Assembly (NCBI GenBank): GCA_016789005.1
Contig: JAEURA010000334.1
Coordinates: forward strand, 1 to 64,000
Length of the DNA: 64,000 nt
Origin: Anaerolineae bacterium
GTDB lineage: Bacteria; Chloroflexota; Anaerolineae; Aggregatilineales; Phototrophicaceae
Reading direction: 5' to 3'
The stretch's first letter is position 1; each line of letters starts with the position of its first letter. A program made the position numbers and the translations under genes. This document shows positions 18,475 through 26,417 of the stretch, piece after piece. The notes under the pieces were generated by a model. It had not been told where the DNA came from and did not search any database. It saw only the letters and a list, made by a program, of their open reading frames with translations.

Positions 18475-19248
18475 ATGACTTACGAGATGATTCTGACGGA
18501 AAAGCCGGCGGATGGCGTTGGCGTGGTGCGCCTCAACCGACCGCAGGCGCTCAATGCCCTGAACAGCCAGATCACCCGCGAGGTTTTCGAGGCGCTGGAA
18601 GCCTTCGACCGCGACGAGGCGGTCGGCTGCATGGTACTGACCGGCAGCGACAAAGCTTTCGCCGCCGGCGCGGACATCAAGCAGATGCTCGATGTGAGCG
18701 CCGTGCAGATGATGCAGGATGATTTCACCGACTGGTCGCGCCTGACCCGTCTGGGCAAACCGGTGATCGCGGCGGTGAGCGGGTGGGCGCTGGGCGGCGG
18801 CTGCGAGATGGCGATGATGTGCGACATGATCGTCGCCAGCGAGACCGCCAGGTTCGGTCAGCCGGAGATCACCATCGGCATCATGCCGGGGGCGGGCGGC
18901 ACACAGCGGCTCACGCGGGCGGTTGGCAAGGCGGTGGCGATGGAAGTCATGCTCGGCAACCGACACCTGACCGCGCAGGAAGCCCAGACCGCCGGGTTGG
19001 TCAACCGCGTTTACCCGGTCGAAAGCTACTTTGCCGAGGCGGTGGCGCTGGCGGGCAAGATCGCCGCCATGCCGCGCGTCGCCGTGCGGCTGATCAAGGA
19101 CGCCGTCAACAAAGCTTATGAGACCGGATTGACGCAGGCGCTGGAATACGAAAAACGCAACTTCTACCTGACCTTCAGCACCGAGGATAAGGTCGAAGGC
19201 ATGTCGGCATTCGTGGAGAAGCGCCCGGCGCAGTGGAAGCACCGCTGA
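18475..19248 (+). CDS. Enoyl-CoA hydratase
   Basis: 257 residues, the normal crotonase length. The oxyanion-hole segments FAAGADIKQM (61-70) and SGWALGGGCE (102-111) and both catalytic glutamates, Glu111 and Glu131 (FGQPEITIGIMPGAGGTQRL region), are present, which marks true 2-enoyl-CoA hydratases that add water to trans-2-enoyl-CoA in beta-oxidation or in amino-acid degradation. Start codon preceded by GAAGGGAC. The last 16 bases overlap the next gene. An acyl-CoA dehydrogenase is encoded elsewhere in the window (43,702) but not in this unit. Confidence 0.92.
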   Translation: MTYEMILTEKPADGVGVVRLNRPQALNALNSQITREVFEALEAFDRDEAVGCMVLTGSDKAFAAGADIKQMLDVSAVQMMQDDFTDWSRLTRLGKPVIAAVSGWALGGGCEMAMMCDMIVASETARFGQPEITIGIMPGAGGTQRLTRAVGKAVAMEVMLGNRHLTAQEAQTAGLVNRVYPVESYFAEAVALAGKIAAMPRVAVRLIKDAVNKAYETGLTQALEYEKRNFYLTFSTEDKVEGMSAFVEKRPAQWKHR

Positions 19249-19826
19249 AGACACTGACCCTTCTTTACACCGCTCGACTGTGCGGCGACCTGGAATCCCT
19301 GCCCCGGCTGAGCGCCTTTCTGCGTCGGCTGCGCGGCGAATTCCGAGCCGAGACGACCCTGCTGTTGGACCTGGGCGAGGCGTGCGCGTCGGGCGTCTGG
19401 CACTGCGATGTCACCGAAGGGCGGTCGATGCTGCTTGGGCTGGATGGCATGGGCTACGACGCCGCGCGAGTGACGGGCTACCTGAGCGCCGCTGCTCGCG
19501 CCAAGCTGGAGGCGATGGGGGAGATTCTGCACCTGCGCCTTCTTGATGCCGATCAGAGCTACGATCACGCTGGACTGCGCATCGACCCGGTTCCGGGAGA
19601 GGCGATCCTGCTGGAGGAGGGGGGACGGCTGCGACTGGCGGCAGTCGCAGCGCTGGAGGTCGGTGTCGCTCATCTTTTTGCCGAAGTGGGGGTGTGGCGG
19701 CTGGCATCGAGCGGCGTTTACCGCCTGCCGCCGGGGTCGCCGCCCGACCCGACGATTGCCGGTCTCATCGACTTCATCCTGGCAGAGGCGGAGCAGACCC
19801 GCAGGAAGCGCGGCGGCGCGGGCTGA
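19233..19826 (+). CDS. Degenerate 5'-nucleotidase-like (metallophosphoesterase-fold) protein
   Basis: 197 residues, starting inside the end of the hydratase gene. The first 90 residues follow the N-terminal pattern of UshA-type 5'-nucleotidases: LLYTARLCGDLESLPRL, LRGEFRAETTLLLDLGEA, then GRSMLLGLDGMGYDAARV. In the family these are TNDxHG, LLLDxGD and GYDAxxxGNHE, which carry the metal ligands. Here the ligand positions read A/L, GE and TGYL, so the catalytic metals cannot bind as usual. The C-terminal half is family-unspecific. It may be a pseudoenzyme that binds nucleotides; the assignment rests on my reading of the motif order. Confidence 0.5.
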   Translation: MEAPLKTLTLLYTARLCGDLESLPRLSAFLRRLRGEFRAETTLLLDLGEACASGVWHCDVTEGRSMLLGLDGMGYDAARVTGYLSAAARAKLEAMGEILHLRLLDADQSYDHAGLRIDPVPGEAILLEEGGRLRLAAVAALEVGVAHLFAEVGVWRLASSGVYRLPPGSPPDPTIAGLIDFILAEAEQTRRKRGGAG

Positions 19827-19856
19827 AGCTTCTCGAAGCGCTGCTCCGGCGTGTCG

Positions 19857-19865
19857 TGCTACAAT
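19857..19865 (+). promoter_or_regulatory. Extended -10 promoter of the kinase-TIR gene
   Basis: TGCTACAAT fits the extended -10 consensus TGnTATAAT with one mismatch in the hexamer. No good -35 is seen. The start codon at 19,905 lies about 33 nt past the expected transcription start. Confidence 0.5.
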
Positions 19866-19904
19866 CGTATGCGGGTTTGAATGGTTCCACCGTCGAGGAC
19901 TGGG

Positions 19905-22900
19905 ATGGCTGCAAACCGACTGATCGCCGACCGCTATGAACTCATCGAACTGATCGACGAAGGGGGCATGGGTCAGGTTTTTCGTGGACGCGACCGCCAG
20001 ACCGGCGAGATCGTCGCCATCAAAGTCCTCAAGGATCACGTCGTCGCTCAGGACCCCACCCTGGTGGATCGCTTCTGCCGCGAGGCGGTCGTGCTGCGCA
20101 AGCTCAATCATCCCAACATCGTGCGCGTCTATGACACTTTTGAAGAAGATGGACGCAACTATATCGTCATGGAGTTCGTCAGCGGCGGCTCGCTTTCGGG
20201 GCTGATCCGCAGGCAGGGGGCGCTGCCCATGGAACGGGCGATGCAGATCGCCCTCGATCTGGCGGACGCCCTGACGCGGACCCACCGCCTGGGGGTGATC
20301 CACCGCGATCTGAAACCCGGCAACGTCCTGCTGGCGGAAGATGGCACGCCGCGCCTGACCGATTTCGGCGTGGCGCATGTCGCCGATGCTCAGACCCTGC
20401 TGACCCAGGTCGGCAGTTTGCTGGGGACGATAGCCTATCTCAGCCCGGAGGTCAGCGCGGGCGAAGCGCACAGCGAGAAGAGCGACATCTGGTCGTTCGG
20501 CATGGTGCTCTACGAGATGTTGACCGGGCATCATGCCTACCAGGAGCAAACCGCCGCTGCGATGCTGACGGCGATCCTGCGCAAGCCCGTTCCAGACGCC
20601 CGCCTGGATCGCCCCGATCTTCCGGAGGACATCGCGGCGCTGCTGGAAGGGATGCTGGCGAAGGACCCGAACGAGCGAATCGGCAGCGTGCGCGAGATCG
20701 GGGTTGAACTGGAACGCATTCTGGTTCATCTGCGCCGTGTCGATCAGGAACAGCGCGACAGCGAGGTGACCCAACCGCCGTCGCGCTTCGCCCCAACCCC
20801 GATCACCCCGGTGACGGCAGTGCGCGAACCTACGGGCGAGACGGTCGTCGGCGCTTCTACGCCGGTCGGGGCGAGGAATCCGCTGGTCGGCACGCCTGTC
20901 GAAGCGAGGACGCCGCCGCGTGGGGTGACCACGCCGCGCCTGTTCATCGCCTACCGGCGCGAAGACAGCGGCGAAATCGCCGGACGCCTGTATGACCAGC
21001 TTGCCGCCATCCTGGGCGAAAACAACGTCGTCCGCGATGTGGATCGCATCGCCGATCGCACCGTGTCGCGTTACGTCCTGGCGAATGATGTCGTTGGCTC
21101 GGTCGACGCTATGCTGGTGGTGATCGGACCCAGCTGGGCGGGCATGCCGCGCGACCGGCGCACGGCGTCGACGGGACGGGCAATCGATAACCCCAAAGAT
21201 GTCATGCGCATGCAGATCGAAGCCGGACTGCGCCGCCCCGACATGCTGATCATTCCGGTGCTGGTCAACGGCGGAGCGCTGCCCGAAGCGCTGCCGCCCC
21301 CCCTGGAAGGGATGCGCAGCAGGCTGCCCTTCGTCATCCATCCGGATCAACCCCTGGATGCGCAGGCGCAGCGGCTGGTCAAGACCATTCAGGCGCACTT
21401 TGGCGTTTCCGCTCGCCCGCGTTCTCGGTTGATCTGGGGGCTGGTGGCGTTGTTCGCTGTCGCTCTGCTGCTGATGGTCGGCGTGACACTATCGCAGATC
21501 ATGGCTCCCGCGCCGACGCCGAACGCGCCGGTGGTGCAGCCGGTCGGAGATGGCGAGGTGATGGTGCTGGTCGCCGATCTCGAGCCGCTGCGCGCCAGCG
21601 CGCGTGACGCCACACGCTTCGTGCTGGATGATCTGACTCAGCGCTTGGAAACTGAAGTGCCATTTTCGCCCATTCGCGTGCGTCACTATCCTCAGGTGGT
21701 CACTTCGTCGGAGGAAGCGCTGGCGCGCGCCGAACAAGTCGGCGCGACGGTGGTGATCTGGGGGAACTACAGCGACGATCTGGTCGATCTGACGATTCAG
21801 ACCGGTTCGCTGGCATTGTTCTCGCACAATCCATTTGACCGCGCGATCATCGATCAGCTGGCGAACGTACGGGTACGTTTGACCGACGAGCGCGTCCAGA
21901 CGACCGCGCCGCAGGTGCTGACCGCGCTGACTCTGCTGCACAACGCCGATGGCGACGGTTACGAACTGCTGCGAACGCTGACCATCCTCAACGAACTGGC
22001 GATGCCTTCAGGCGAAGTCGTGGGCAGCGGGGCTGCCGCGCTGGCGCATCGGGCGCTGGAGCGTTTCAGCGCCGCCACCCCGGAATCCGTGCAGACGCTT
22101 GATGCAGCGATAGCCCTGGAGGGCGGCAACCCACTCCTCTATCTGTTCCGGGCGCTGGCGCGCCAGCGCACCGGCGATTTCGCCGGTGCGGCGCAGGACC
22201 TGGGGACGGCGCAGCGGCTTGCCCCAGAAAACTGGCTTCAGCCCTACTACCTGATCGCCAATACGGCGACCTACACACGCGACTACCCGTCCGCCATCGC
22301 CGCCTACGATCGCATCGTCGCCGGTCGCCCGGACGATTGGTTTCCGTTCAACTATCGGGGCGCGCTCCACTATCTGATCGGCGATTATGCGGCGGCGCGG
22401 CGCGATCTGGACTCGTCGATTGCCCTTAAACCGAACGCCAATTTCCCCTATCCATTCGCCACGCTGATCGCCATGCGCGATGGGCGCATCGGCGACGCCC
22501 GCGCCCTGATGCGCACCGTGCTGCGTGAATTTCCCGATCCGGCGTTCGCCAACCGTACCTTGCAGGCACTTTACGGGCAGGATGACGCCATCATCTGGGG
22601 CCCATTCTTCGCCGCTTACACCAACCTGATCCTTGGGCAGTACGACAGGGTCATCGCTGACGTTCAGCGTGCCCTGAGTCTGCGCGCCGACTTTGCCGAT
22701 CTCTACCTGCTAGAAGGGCTTGCTTATTGCAGCCTGGGCGATCACGCACAGGCGGAGGCGGCATACACCAGTGGGCTGGAGATCGAACCGCAGCATCCTG
22801 TGCTGTTGGTCCTGCGCGCTGAATCGCGCATTGCGCAGGGGATGATGGAGCAGGGAACCGCTGACCTGAACGCTGCGCTGGCGATGGACCTCGGCGAGGA

Positions 22901-22970
22901 GTTCGAAGCGATGGCGACCAGCGAACGCATCACCTGCGCCAACTTCTTCACCAGCCTGGCGTCCGAGTGA
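19905..22970 (+). CDS. Hanks-type Ser/Thr kinase fused to TIR domain, membrane helix and TPRs
   Basis: 1021 residues from ATG 19,905 (GAGGA upstream). Kinase domain about 11-275: Gly loop DEGGMGQVF (18-26), Lys40, HRDLKPGN (134-141), DFG (153-155); all catalytic residues are kept. A Pro/Thr-rich linker leads to a TIR_2-like domain (about 345-470) starting LFIAYRREDSGEIAGRLYD. The residue aligned with the NAD-cleaving glutamate of SARM1-type TIRs appears to be Gln437. A membrane helix (about 509-531) precedes an alpha/beta region and TPRs (about 720-1000). The kinase and TIR parts would be cytoplasmic and the TPR part external. It is a single-gene unit; a stress or ligand receptor role is inferred. 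Confidence 0.9.
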   Translation: MAANRLIADRYELIELIDEGGMGQVFRGRDRQTGEIVAIKVLKDHVVAQDPTLVDRFCREAVVLRKLNHPNIVRVYDTFEEDGRNYIVMEFVSGGSLSGLIRRQGALPMERAMQIALDLADALTRTHRLGVIHRDLKPGNVLLAEDGTPRLTDFGVAHVADAQTLLTQVGSLLGTIAYLSPEVSAGEAHSEKSDIWSFGMVLYEMLTGHHAYQEQTAAAMLTAILRKPVPDARLDRPDLPEDIAALLEGMLAKDPNERIGSVREIGVELERILVHLRRVDQEQRDSEVTQPPSRFAPTPITPVTAVREPTGETVVGASTPVGARNPLVGTPVEARTPPRGVTTPRLFIAYRREDSGEIAGRLYDQLAAILGENNVVRDVDRIADRTVSRYVLANDVVGSVDAMLVVIGPSWAGMPRDRRTASTGRAIDNPKDVMRMQIEAGLRRPDMLIIPVLVNGGALPEALPPPLEGMRSRLPFVIHPDQPLDAQAQRLVKTIQAHFGVSARPRSRLIWGLVALFAVALLLMVGVTLSQIMAPAPTPNAPVVQPVGDGEVMVLVADLEPLRASARDATRFVLDDLTQRLETEVPFSPIRVRHYPQVVTSSEEALARAEQVGATVVIWGNYSDDLVDLTIQTGSLALFSHNPFDRAIIDQLANVRVRLTDERVQTTAPQVLTALTLLHNADGDGYELLRTLTILNELAMPSGEVVGSGAAALAHRALERFSAATPESVQTLDAAIALEGGNPLLYLFRALARQRTGDFAGAAQDLGTAQRLAPENWLQPYYLIANTATYTRDYPSAIAAYDRIVAGRPDDWFPFNYRGALHYLIGDYAAARRDLDSSIALKPNANFPYPFATLIAMRDGRIGDARALMRTVLREFPDPAFANRTLQALYGQDDAIIWGPFFAAYTNLILGQYDRVIADVQRALSLRADFADLYLLEGLAYCSLGDHAQAEAAYTSGLEIEPQHPVLLVLRAESRIAQGMMEQGTADLNAALAMDLGEEFEAMATSERITCANFFTSLASE

Positions 22971-22995
22971 GGCAGCATGGCGCTTGGATACGCTT

Positions 22996-23541
22996 TCAGG
23001 GGTGCGGGGCGAAGTTCAGCGCCGGGTTCTTGAAGGGGATCAGCGCCAGGATGACCGCCTGTTCGTAAAACGCCTGGCGGTCGATGACATCTCCGGTGAG
23101 GATGCCGACGGAACCATTCTGCTGCTTGGAGTTGCTGCGCCCGAAGATGCGGTCATCGGCGTCGCCGAGTTCAAGCCCCTGGCGGATGAGCGCCGCCGTC
23201 TCTTCCGGCAGGGTGAAGGCGGCGGTTCGGCTCATGCCGGTGCGCTCGCCGTCGGTGACGGCGACCCAGGCGAACGCTTGCATCACGCCGCGCGCCGAGT
23301 CGATGCCGCCTTCGATGCCGACCCAGACATTGCCGTCGGGCTGGGAAGCATGCGCCGCCCGCGCTCGGTTGAGCGCTCCCTGGCGCGTCTCTTCGTCGCT
23401 CATCGGCTGGTCGCTCACGCCGGAAGGCACGCTCACGCCGACGGCGACATAATCCGCGCCCGCGAACATGCGCCTGAAGCCGTGCAGCGCGGCGTTGATC
23501 TTCACCGGGTTGGTCGAAGCGACGACGATCTTTTGCGGCAT
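22996..23541 (-). CDS. yjjX: Inosine/xanthosine triphosphatase, YjjX family
   Basis: 181 residues. N-terminal VVASTNPVKINAAL (6-19) and the segments VGIEGGID, FAWVAVTDG, TLPEETAALIRQGLELGDADD and NSKQQNGSVGILTGDVIDR are the family's conserved blocks; the enzyme hydrolyses ITP and XTP (and some other NTPs) and keeps damaged purine nucleotides out of nucleic acids. The ATG overlaps the TGA of the upstream membrane protease gene (ATGA), so the two are translationally coupled. The coupling partner is not a known functional partner. Confidence 0.9.
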   Translation of the reverse strand: MPQKIVVASTNPVKINAALHGFRRMFAGADYVAVGVSVPSGVSDQPMSDEETRQGALNRARAAHASQPDGNVWVGIEGGIDSARGVMQAFAWVAVTDGERTGMSRTAAFTLPEETAALIRQGLELGDADDRIFGRSNSKQQNGSVGILTGDVIDRQAFYEQAVILALIPFKNPALNFAPHP

Positions 23542-24290
23542 CAGTTCACCAGCACCAGCAGCTTGAAAAGGGCGAAGATGCCAAACGCCATGTGGGCGGC
23601 GATGGCAGCGCGCGTCGAACCGGTCACGACTCGAACGCCGCCGAAGAGCAGACCTGCCGCGATGGGGGCGATCATGCCGTACCAGACGGCGGCGAAGGCT
23701 CCGCTTTCGGCGCTGTACGCCGGCGTGTAGGCGACCCAGTGAAAGACCCCATAGGCAGCCGAAGTCACGAACAGCCCGATCCAGCCGCCGAGCGCTGCGC
23801 GCAGCGCGGGCAGCCCGACGCCGCGAAACGCCAGCTCCTCGCCGATCGGCTGGGCGATGATCAGGAACAGCGCCGCCAGGACAACATCACCGGCAGAGAC
23901 GCCATCAATGCTGATATCCAGCAGCTCAGGCACAGGCAGGAAGACGCGGGTCACCGCCAAACCCAGCACGTCGATGGCGACCGCCGCGCCGACGCCGACG
24001 AACATCACCAGGGCGATAGGTGCTGACGACGCACCCAGCCGCAAACCGGCACGATCCCGCGCGCGGGTCTGCCAGACCAGCGCGGCGATCAGCAGGCAGC
24101 CCACCGACCAGCCGATCAGCGGCGTAGTGCTGCGATCCCCCAGCCAGACGTAGGCGGCGGTTGTGCCGACGATCAGGACGATGAAGGCGAAGACCAGGAT
24201 CAGCGCCGCCGAAGCGAGCGACCAGGACGGGACGGTATCGACGCGCGCCAGGCGCGTCATGAGGCTTGCCCTGCTGCGTTGCTGCGTCAT
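23541..24290 (-). CDS. CPBP-family intramembrane glutamic endopeptidase (CAAX protease-like)
   Basis: 249 residues from ATG 24,290; a second in-frame ATG at 24,260 is possible. About seven hydrophobic helices. The ABI/CPBP catalytic motif is EELAFRG with Glu151, Glu152 and Arg156, followed by FHW with His184, and an AAHMAFG motif near the C-terminus. This family includes Rce1-like CAAX proteases and bacterial membrane proteases involved in bacteriocin self-immunity or anti-sigma/peptide processing. No substrate gene is adjacent. Confidence 0.85.
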   Translation of the reverse strand: MTQQRSRASLMTRLARVDTVPSWSLASAALILVFAFIVLIVGTTAAYVWLGDRSTTPLIGWSVGCLLIAALVWQTRARDRAGLRLGASSAPIALVMFVGVGAAVAIDVLGLAVTRVFLPVPELLDISIDGVSAGDVVLAALFLIIAQPIGEELAFRGVGLPALRAALGGWIGLFVTSAAYGVFHWVAYTPAYSAESGAFAAVWYGMIAPIAAGLLFGGVRVVTGSTRAAIAAHMAFGIFALFKLLVLVN

Positions 24291-24418
24291 AGTCGGGGTT
24301 GAAGATCGCCCAGTTAGCTTACAATATGCCGGGAAGTATATCACCGGCGCGCCTCACGGCGTATGATCGGCTATAGTAGTTCGAAAATCGGCGACACGGT
24401 CGAACCCAGGGAACTCGT

Positions 24419-25021
24419 ATGGACGAAAACTCAGCGTTCTACCTTCCGCAGCAGCACGAGACGGAACGGCTGCTGCTGCGCATGTGGCAGCCCGGCGATG
24501 GGCAGCTGCTTCATGAAGCGATCGAGGACTCGTTTCCGGAACTGCATGCCTGGATGGACTGGGCGAAGGTGATGCCGACCCTTCCCGAGACGGAGAACGT
24601 TGTGCGGGAAGCCGCGCAGAAGTTCGTTAATCGCCAGGAGTTCAATTTCATCATCCTGCGCAAATCTGATCGGTTGGTCGTTGGCACGGTCGGCATTCAT
24701 CACATCCGTTGGGATGTGCCGCGCTTCGAACTGGGCTACTGGTGTCGCACGCGCACAACCGGTCAGGGGTATATCACCGAAGCAGTGCGCAAGCTGACGC
24801 ACTATCTTTTCGACGAACTGGGGGCGGAACGGGTCGAGATTCGCTGTGACGCGCGCAATGTACGCAGCGCAGCCGTCGCGCGCCGCGCCGGCTTCCTCCT
24901 GGAGGCGGTGCTTCGCCGTGAAGCGCGTTCGAACGACGACAGTCTGCGCGATACTCAGATCTACGCTATGCTGCGCGAAGATTTCGCCGCGCTGAGCGAG
25001 TCTTCGCCGCCGCTTCCATAG
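24419..25021 (+). CDS. GNAT-family N-acetyltransferase (RimJ/RimL-like)
   Basis: 200 residues. The start ETERLLLRMWQPGD is typical of the Acetyltransf_3/RimJ-RimL group. Further motifs: VGTVGIHHIRWDVPRFELGYW, RTTGQGYITEAVRKL in the position of the acetyl-CoA-binding R-x-x-G-x-G/A loop, and VEIRCDARNVRSAAVARRAGF, the typical C-terminal block. These enzymes acetylate N-termini, amino groups of small molecules or antibiotics; the substrate is unknown. Divergent from the CPBP/yjjX operon, closed by a strong bidirectional terminator. Confidence 0.88.
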   Translation: MDENSAFYLPQQHETERLLLRMWQPGDGQLLHEAIEDSFPELHAWMDWAKVMPTLPETENVVREAAQKFVNRQEFNFIILRKSDRLVVGTVGIHHIRWDVPRFELGYWCRTRTTGQGYITEAVRKLTHYLFDELGAERVEIRCDARNVRSAAVARRAGFLLEAVLRREARSNDDSLRDTQIYAMLREDFAALSESSPPLP

Positions 25022-25066
25022 GGAACAGATCGACGGGCAGCGCATCCGCGCACGAGCGGGGAATCA

Positions 25067-25092
25067 AAAACGGGCGAGTCTTCGCCCGTTTT
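25067..25092. terminator. Bidirectional terminator between convergent genes
   Basis: AAAACGGGCGA (25,067-25,077) and TCGCCCGTTTT (25,082-25,092) form an 11-bp stem with a 4-nt loop, and A-runs and T-runs on either side serve both strands. Confidence 0.9.
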
Positions 25093-25122
25093 CATCGCTG
25101 AAGATGAAAGAGAAGCTCGGCG

Positions 25123-25302
25123 CTATGCTTTAGGCAAAACTGTCGCCGTGAACTGAACTGCTTCCTGCTGCTTCTTGTTTTTCCGGTACGCCTCGCCGAG
25201 TCGATCTTTGATCCAGTAGGTGAGTTCGCCCGTGAGAATCACAAGGAAGTAGCTGATCTGAAGCAGCACCAGCGCGCAAACGATGATCATGAATGCGGTC
25301 AC
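25123..25302 (-). CDS. Small single-pass membrane protein, 59 residues
   Basis: The GTG at 25,302 is chosen because GGAAGG lies 8 nt upstream; the frame is open upstream but without a ribosome site. Sequence begins MTAFMIIVCALVLLQISYFL, one membrane helix (about 4-26), then a basic stretch (DRLGEAYRKNKKQQ) predicted to be cytoplasmic. No family is recognised. A sigma-70-like promoter at 25,380-25,408 and a terminator at 25,067 make it a plausible independent gene. Confidence 0.5.
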   Translation of the reverse strand: MTAFMIIVCALVLLQISYFLVILTGELTYWIKDRLGEAYRKNKKQQEAVQFTATVLPKA

Positions 25303-25379
25303 TCTGCTACCTTCCCTTGCGTTCACAGGAACGCCGCTAAAGATACAGCCATAATGCCATATCATCGAACACAAGAATC

Positions 25380-25408
25380 ATTGTATGTTAAATTATGATT
25401 AAGCGCAA
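25380..25408 (-). promoter_or_regulatory. Probable promoter of the small membrane protein gene
   Basis: On the minus strand TTGCGC (25,403-25,408) and TACAAT (25,380-25,385) are separated by exactly 17 bp within an AT-rich stretch unlike the surroundings. The -10 matches 5 of 6; the -35 matches 3 of 6. Confidence 0.5.
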
Positions 25409-25502
25409 GTGTCTTTTGTTAAACTTATGTCGATATTCTCCGCCATTGTGCCGAGAATACTGTTAAGCGACGGGGACAGAGTGTTAAAGATCGAAGAAAC
25501 GA

Positions 25503-25528
25503 CAGGGGCGCGATGATTCGCGCCCCTG
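25503..25528. repeat. Perfect hairpin in the 384-bp gene-free stretch
   Basis: CAGGGGCGCG (25,503-25,512) and CGCGCCCCTG (25,519-25,528) are perfect 10-bp arms. It belongs to a cluster of hairpins (another CCCCC/GGGGG stem near 25,562-25,576 and the repeat at 25,591) that fills the gene-free stretch 25,303-25,686. Apart from these and the promoter at 25,380, nothing is seen there. Confidence 0.5.
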
Positions 25529-25590
25529 CTGAAAAGTGTGTGAACCTGGATGTGCGCCAGACCCCCATGTCGGGGGAAACAATTCAATGT

Positions 25591-25657
25591 CCTCACCCCT
25601 GCTGCGCTGCGCTTAGCTTCCCCTCTCCATGAAAATGGAGAGGGGTCGGGGGTGAGG
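25591..25657. repeat. Dispersed CCTCACCCC hairpin repeat
   Basis: Outer arms CCTCACCCC (25,591-25,599) and GGGGTGAGG (25,649-25,657) enclose inner arms CCCCTCTCCAT (25,620-25,630) and ATGGAGAGGGG (25,635-25,645). The same nested arms occur in the element at 10,640-10,701 and, degraded, at 12,907-12,967, so this is a dispersed repeat family. It ends 29 bp past the stop of the DUF5668-like gene and could terminate it. Confidence 0.7.
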
Positions 25658-25686
25658 TGTTTCGTGGCTGATCTTCGATTACTGGC

Positions 25687-26340
25687 TTAGACCGGCTCGT
25701 CCTCGCGCAGTGCCTCGTCGATCTTGCGGCGTAGTTCCGGCGTGATGTCGGCATCGTTCGCCTTCAATCCTGGCGCGCCGCCGCCGCTGACGAAGGTGCG
25801 CTTCGGCTTTTCGCCGGATTCACTCCGCCGCGCCAGCAGCAGATAGGCGCCGACTGCCAGCAGCGCCACGGGCAGCAGATAACGCACCAGCGCCGTGCTG
25901 CCTCCGAAGATGAAGTACTCGAAGAAGACCAGCCCGATCACGAAGGCGACCAGCGACCACTGAAGCATCTGCCGCCCGGTCTTCACCTCGTTGGGGGCGT
26001 TCTGGCGCGATCCGTTGAAGATCATCGCCATACCGACGAGTCCCGGGTAGAGCGTCCAGATGTACGCCCAGCTTTCCCAGTGATCCGTGAGATTCTGGTA
26101 GGTCAGAATTGCGCCTGTGCCGAAGATGATCATGCCGGGGAAAGCGAAACCGCTGGTGCTGCGGTCTCCCGACCCGGCGATGAGCAGAAAGACGATACCC
26201 GGAGCCATCACCAGCAGAGTCCAAAACTGCTCGAGGATGTCGCCCAGATCGATATCGAGCGCCTGAAAGGCGAATAGCAGCACCCCTGCAGCGATGAGTG
26301 CCAGCGCGCCGAAACTGTTGCGATTCACCTGAACGTTCAT
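25687..26340 (-). CDS. DUF5668/LiaF-like multi-pass membrane protein
   Basis: 217 residues with about five or six hydrophobic helices, in particular FWTLLVMAPGIVFLLIAG, FAFPGMIIFGTGAILTYQNL and YIWTLYPGLVGMAMIF, which resemble the repeated helices of the DUF5668 (LiaI-LiaF-like TM) region in envelope-stress proteins. The C-terminal 45 residues are charged and cytoplasmic, ending in ITPELRRKIDEALRED. No LiaRS-type partner is adjacent, although two histidine kinases lie just upstream on the same strand. Function unknown. Confidence 0.6.
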   Translation of the reverse strand: MNVQVNRNSFGALALIAAGVLLFAFQALDIDLGDILEQFWTLLVMAPGIVFLLIAGSGDRSTSGFAFPGMIIFGTGAILTYQNLTDHWESWAYIWTLYPGLVGMAMIFNGSRQNAPNEVKTGRQMLQWSLVAFVIGLVFFEYFIFGGSTALVRYLLPVALLAVGAYLLLARRSESGEKPKRTFVSGGGAPGLKANDADITPELRRKIDEALREDEPV

Positions 26341-26417
26341 GATGCAGCCCCCTAACCTGTCTGTGTTTTCACTTCACGAAGCTATACGAAAACCAGGGCG
26401 GGGAGTTGCAGAGCGGA

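Noticed and set aside
25399-25596. 65-residue minus-strand frame across the hairpin cluster
   Set aside because: Its sequence is translated from palindromic repeats; there is no ribosome site and no family match.
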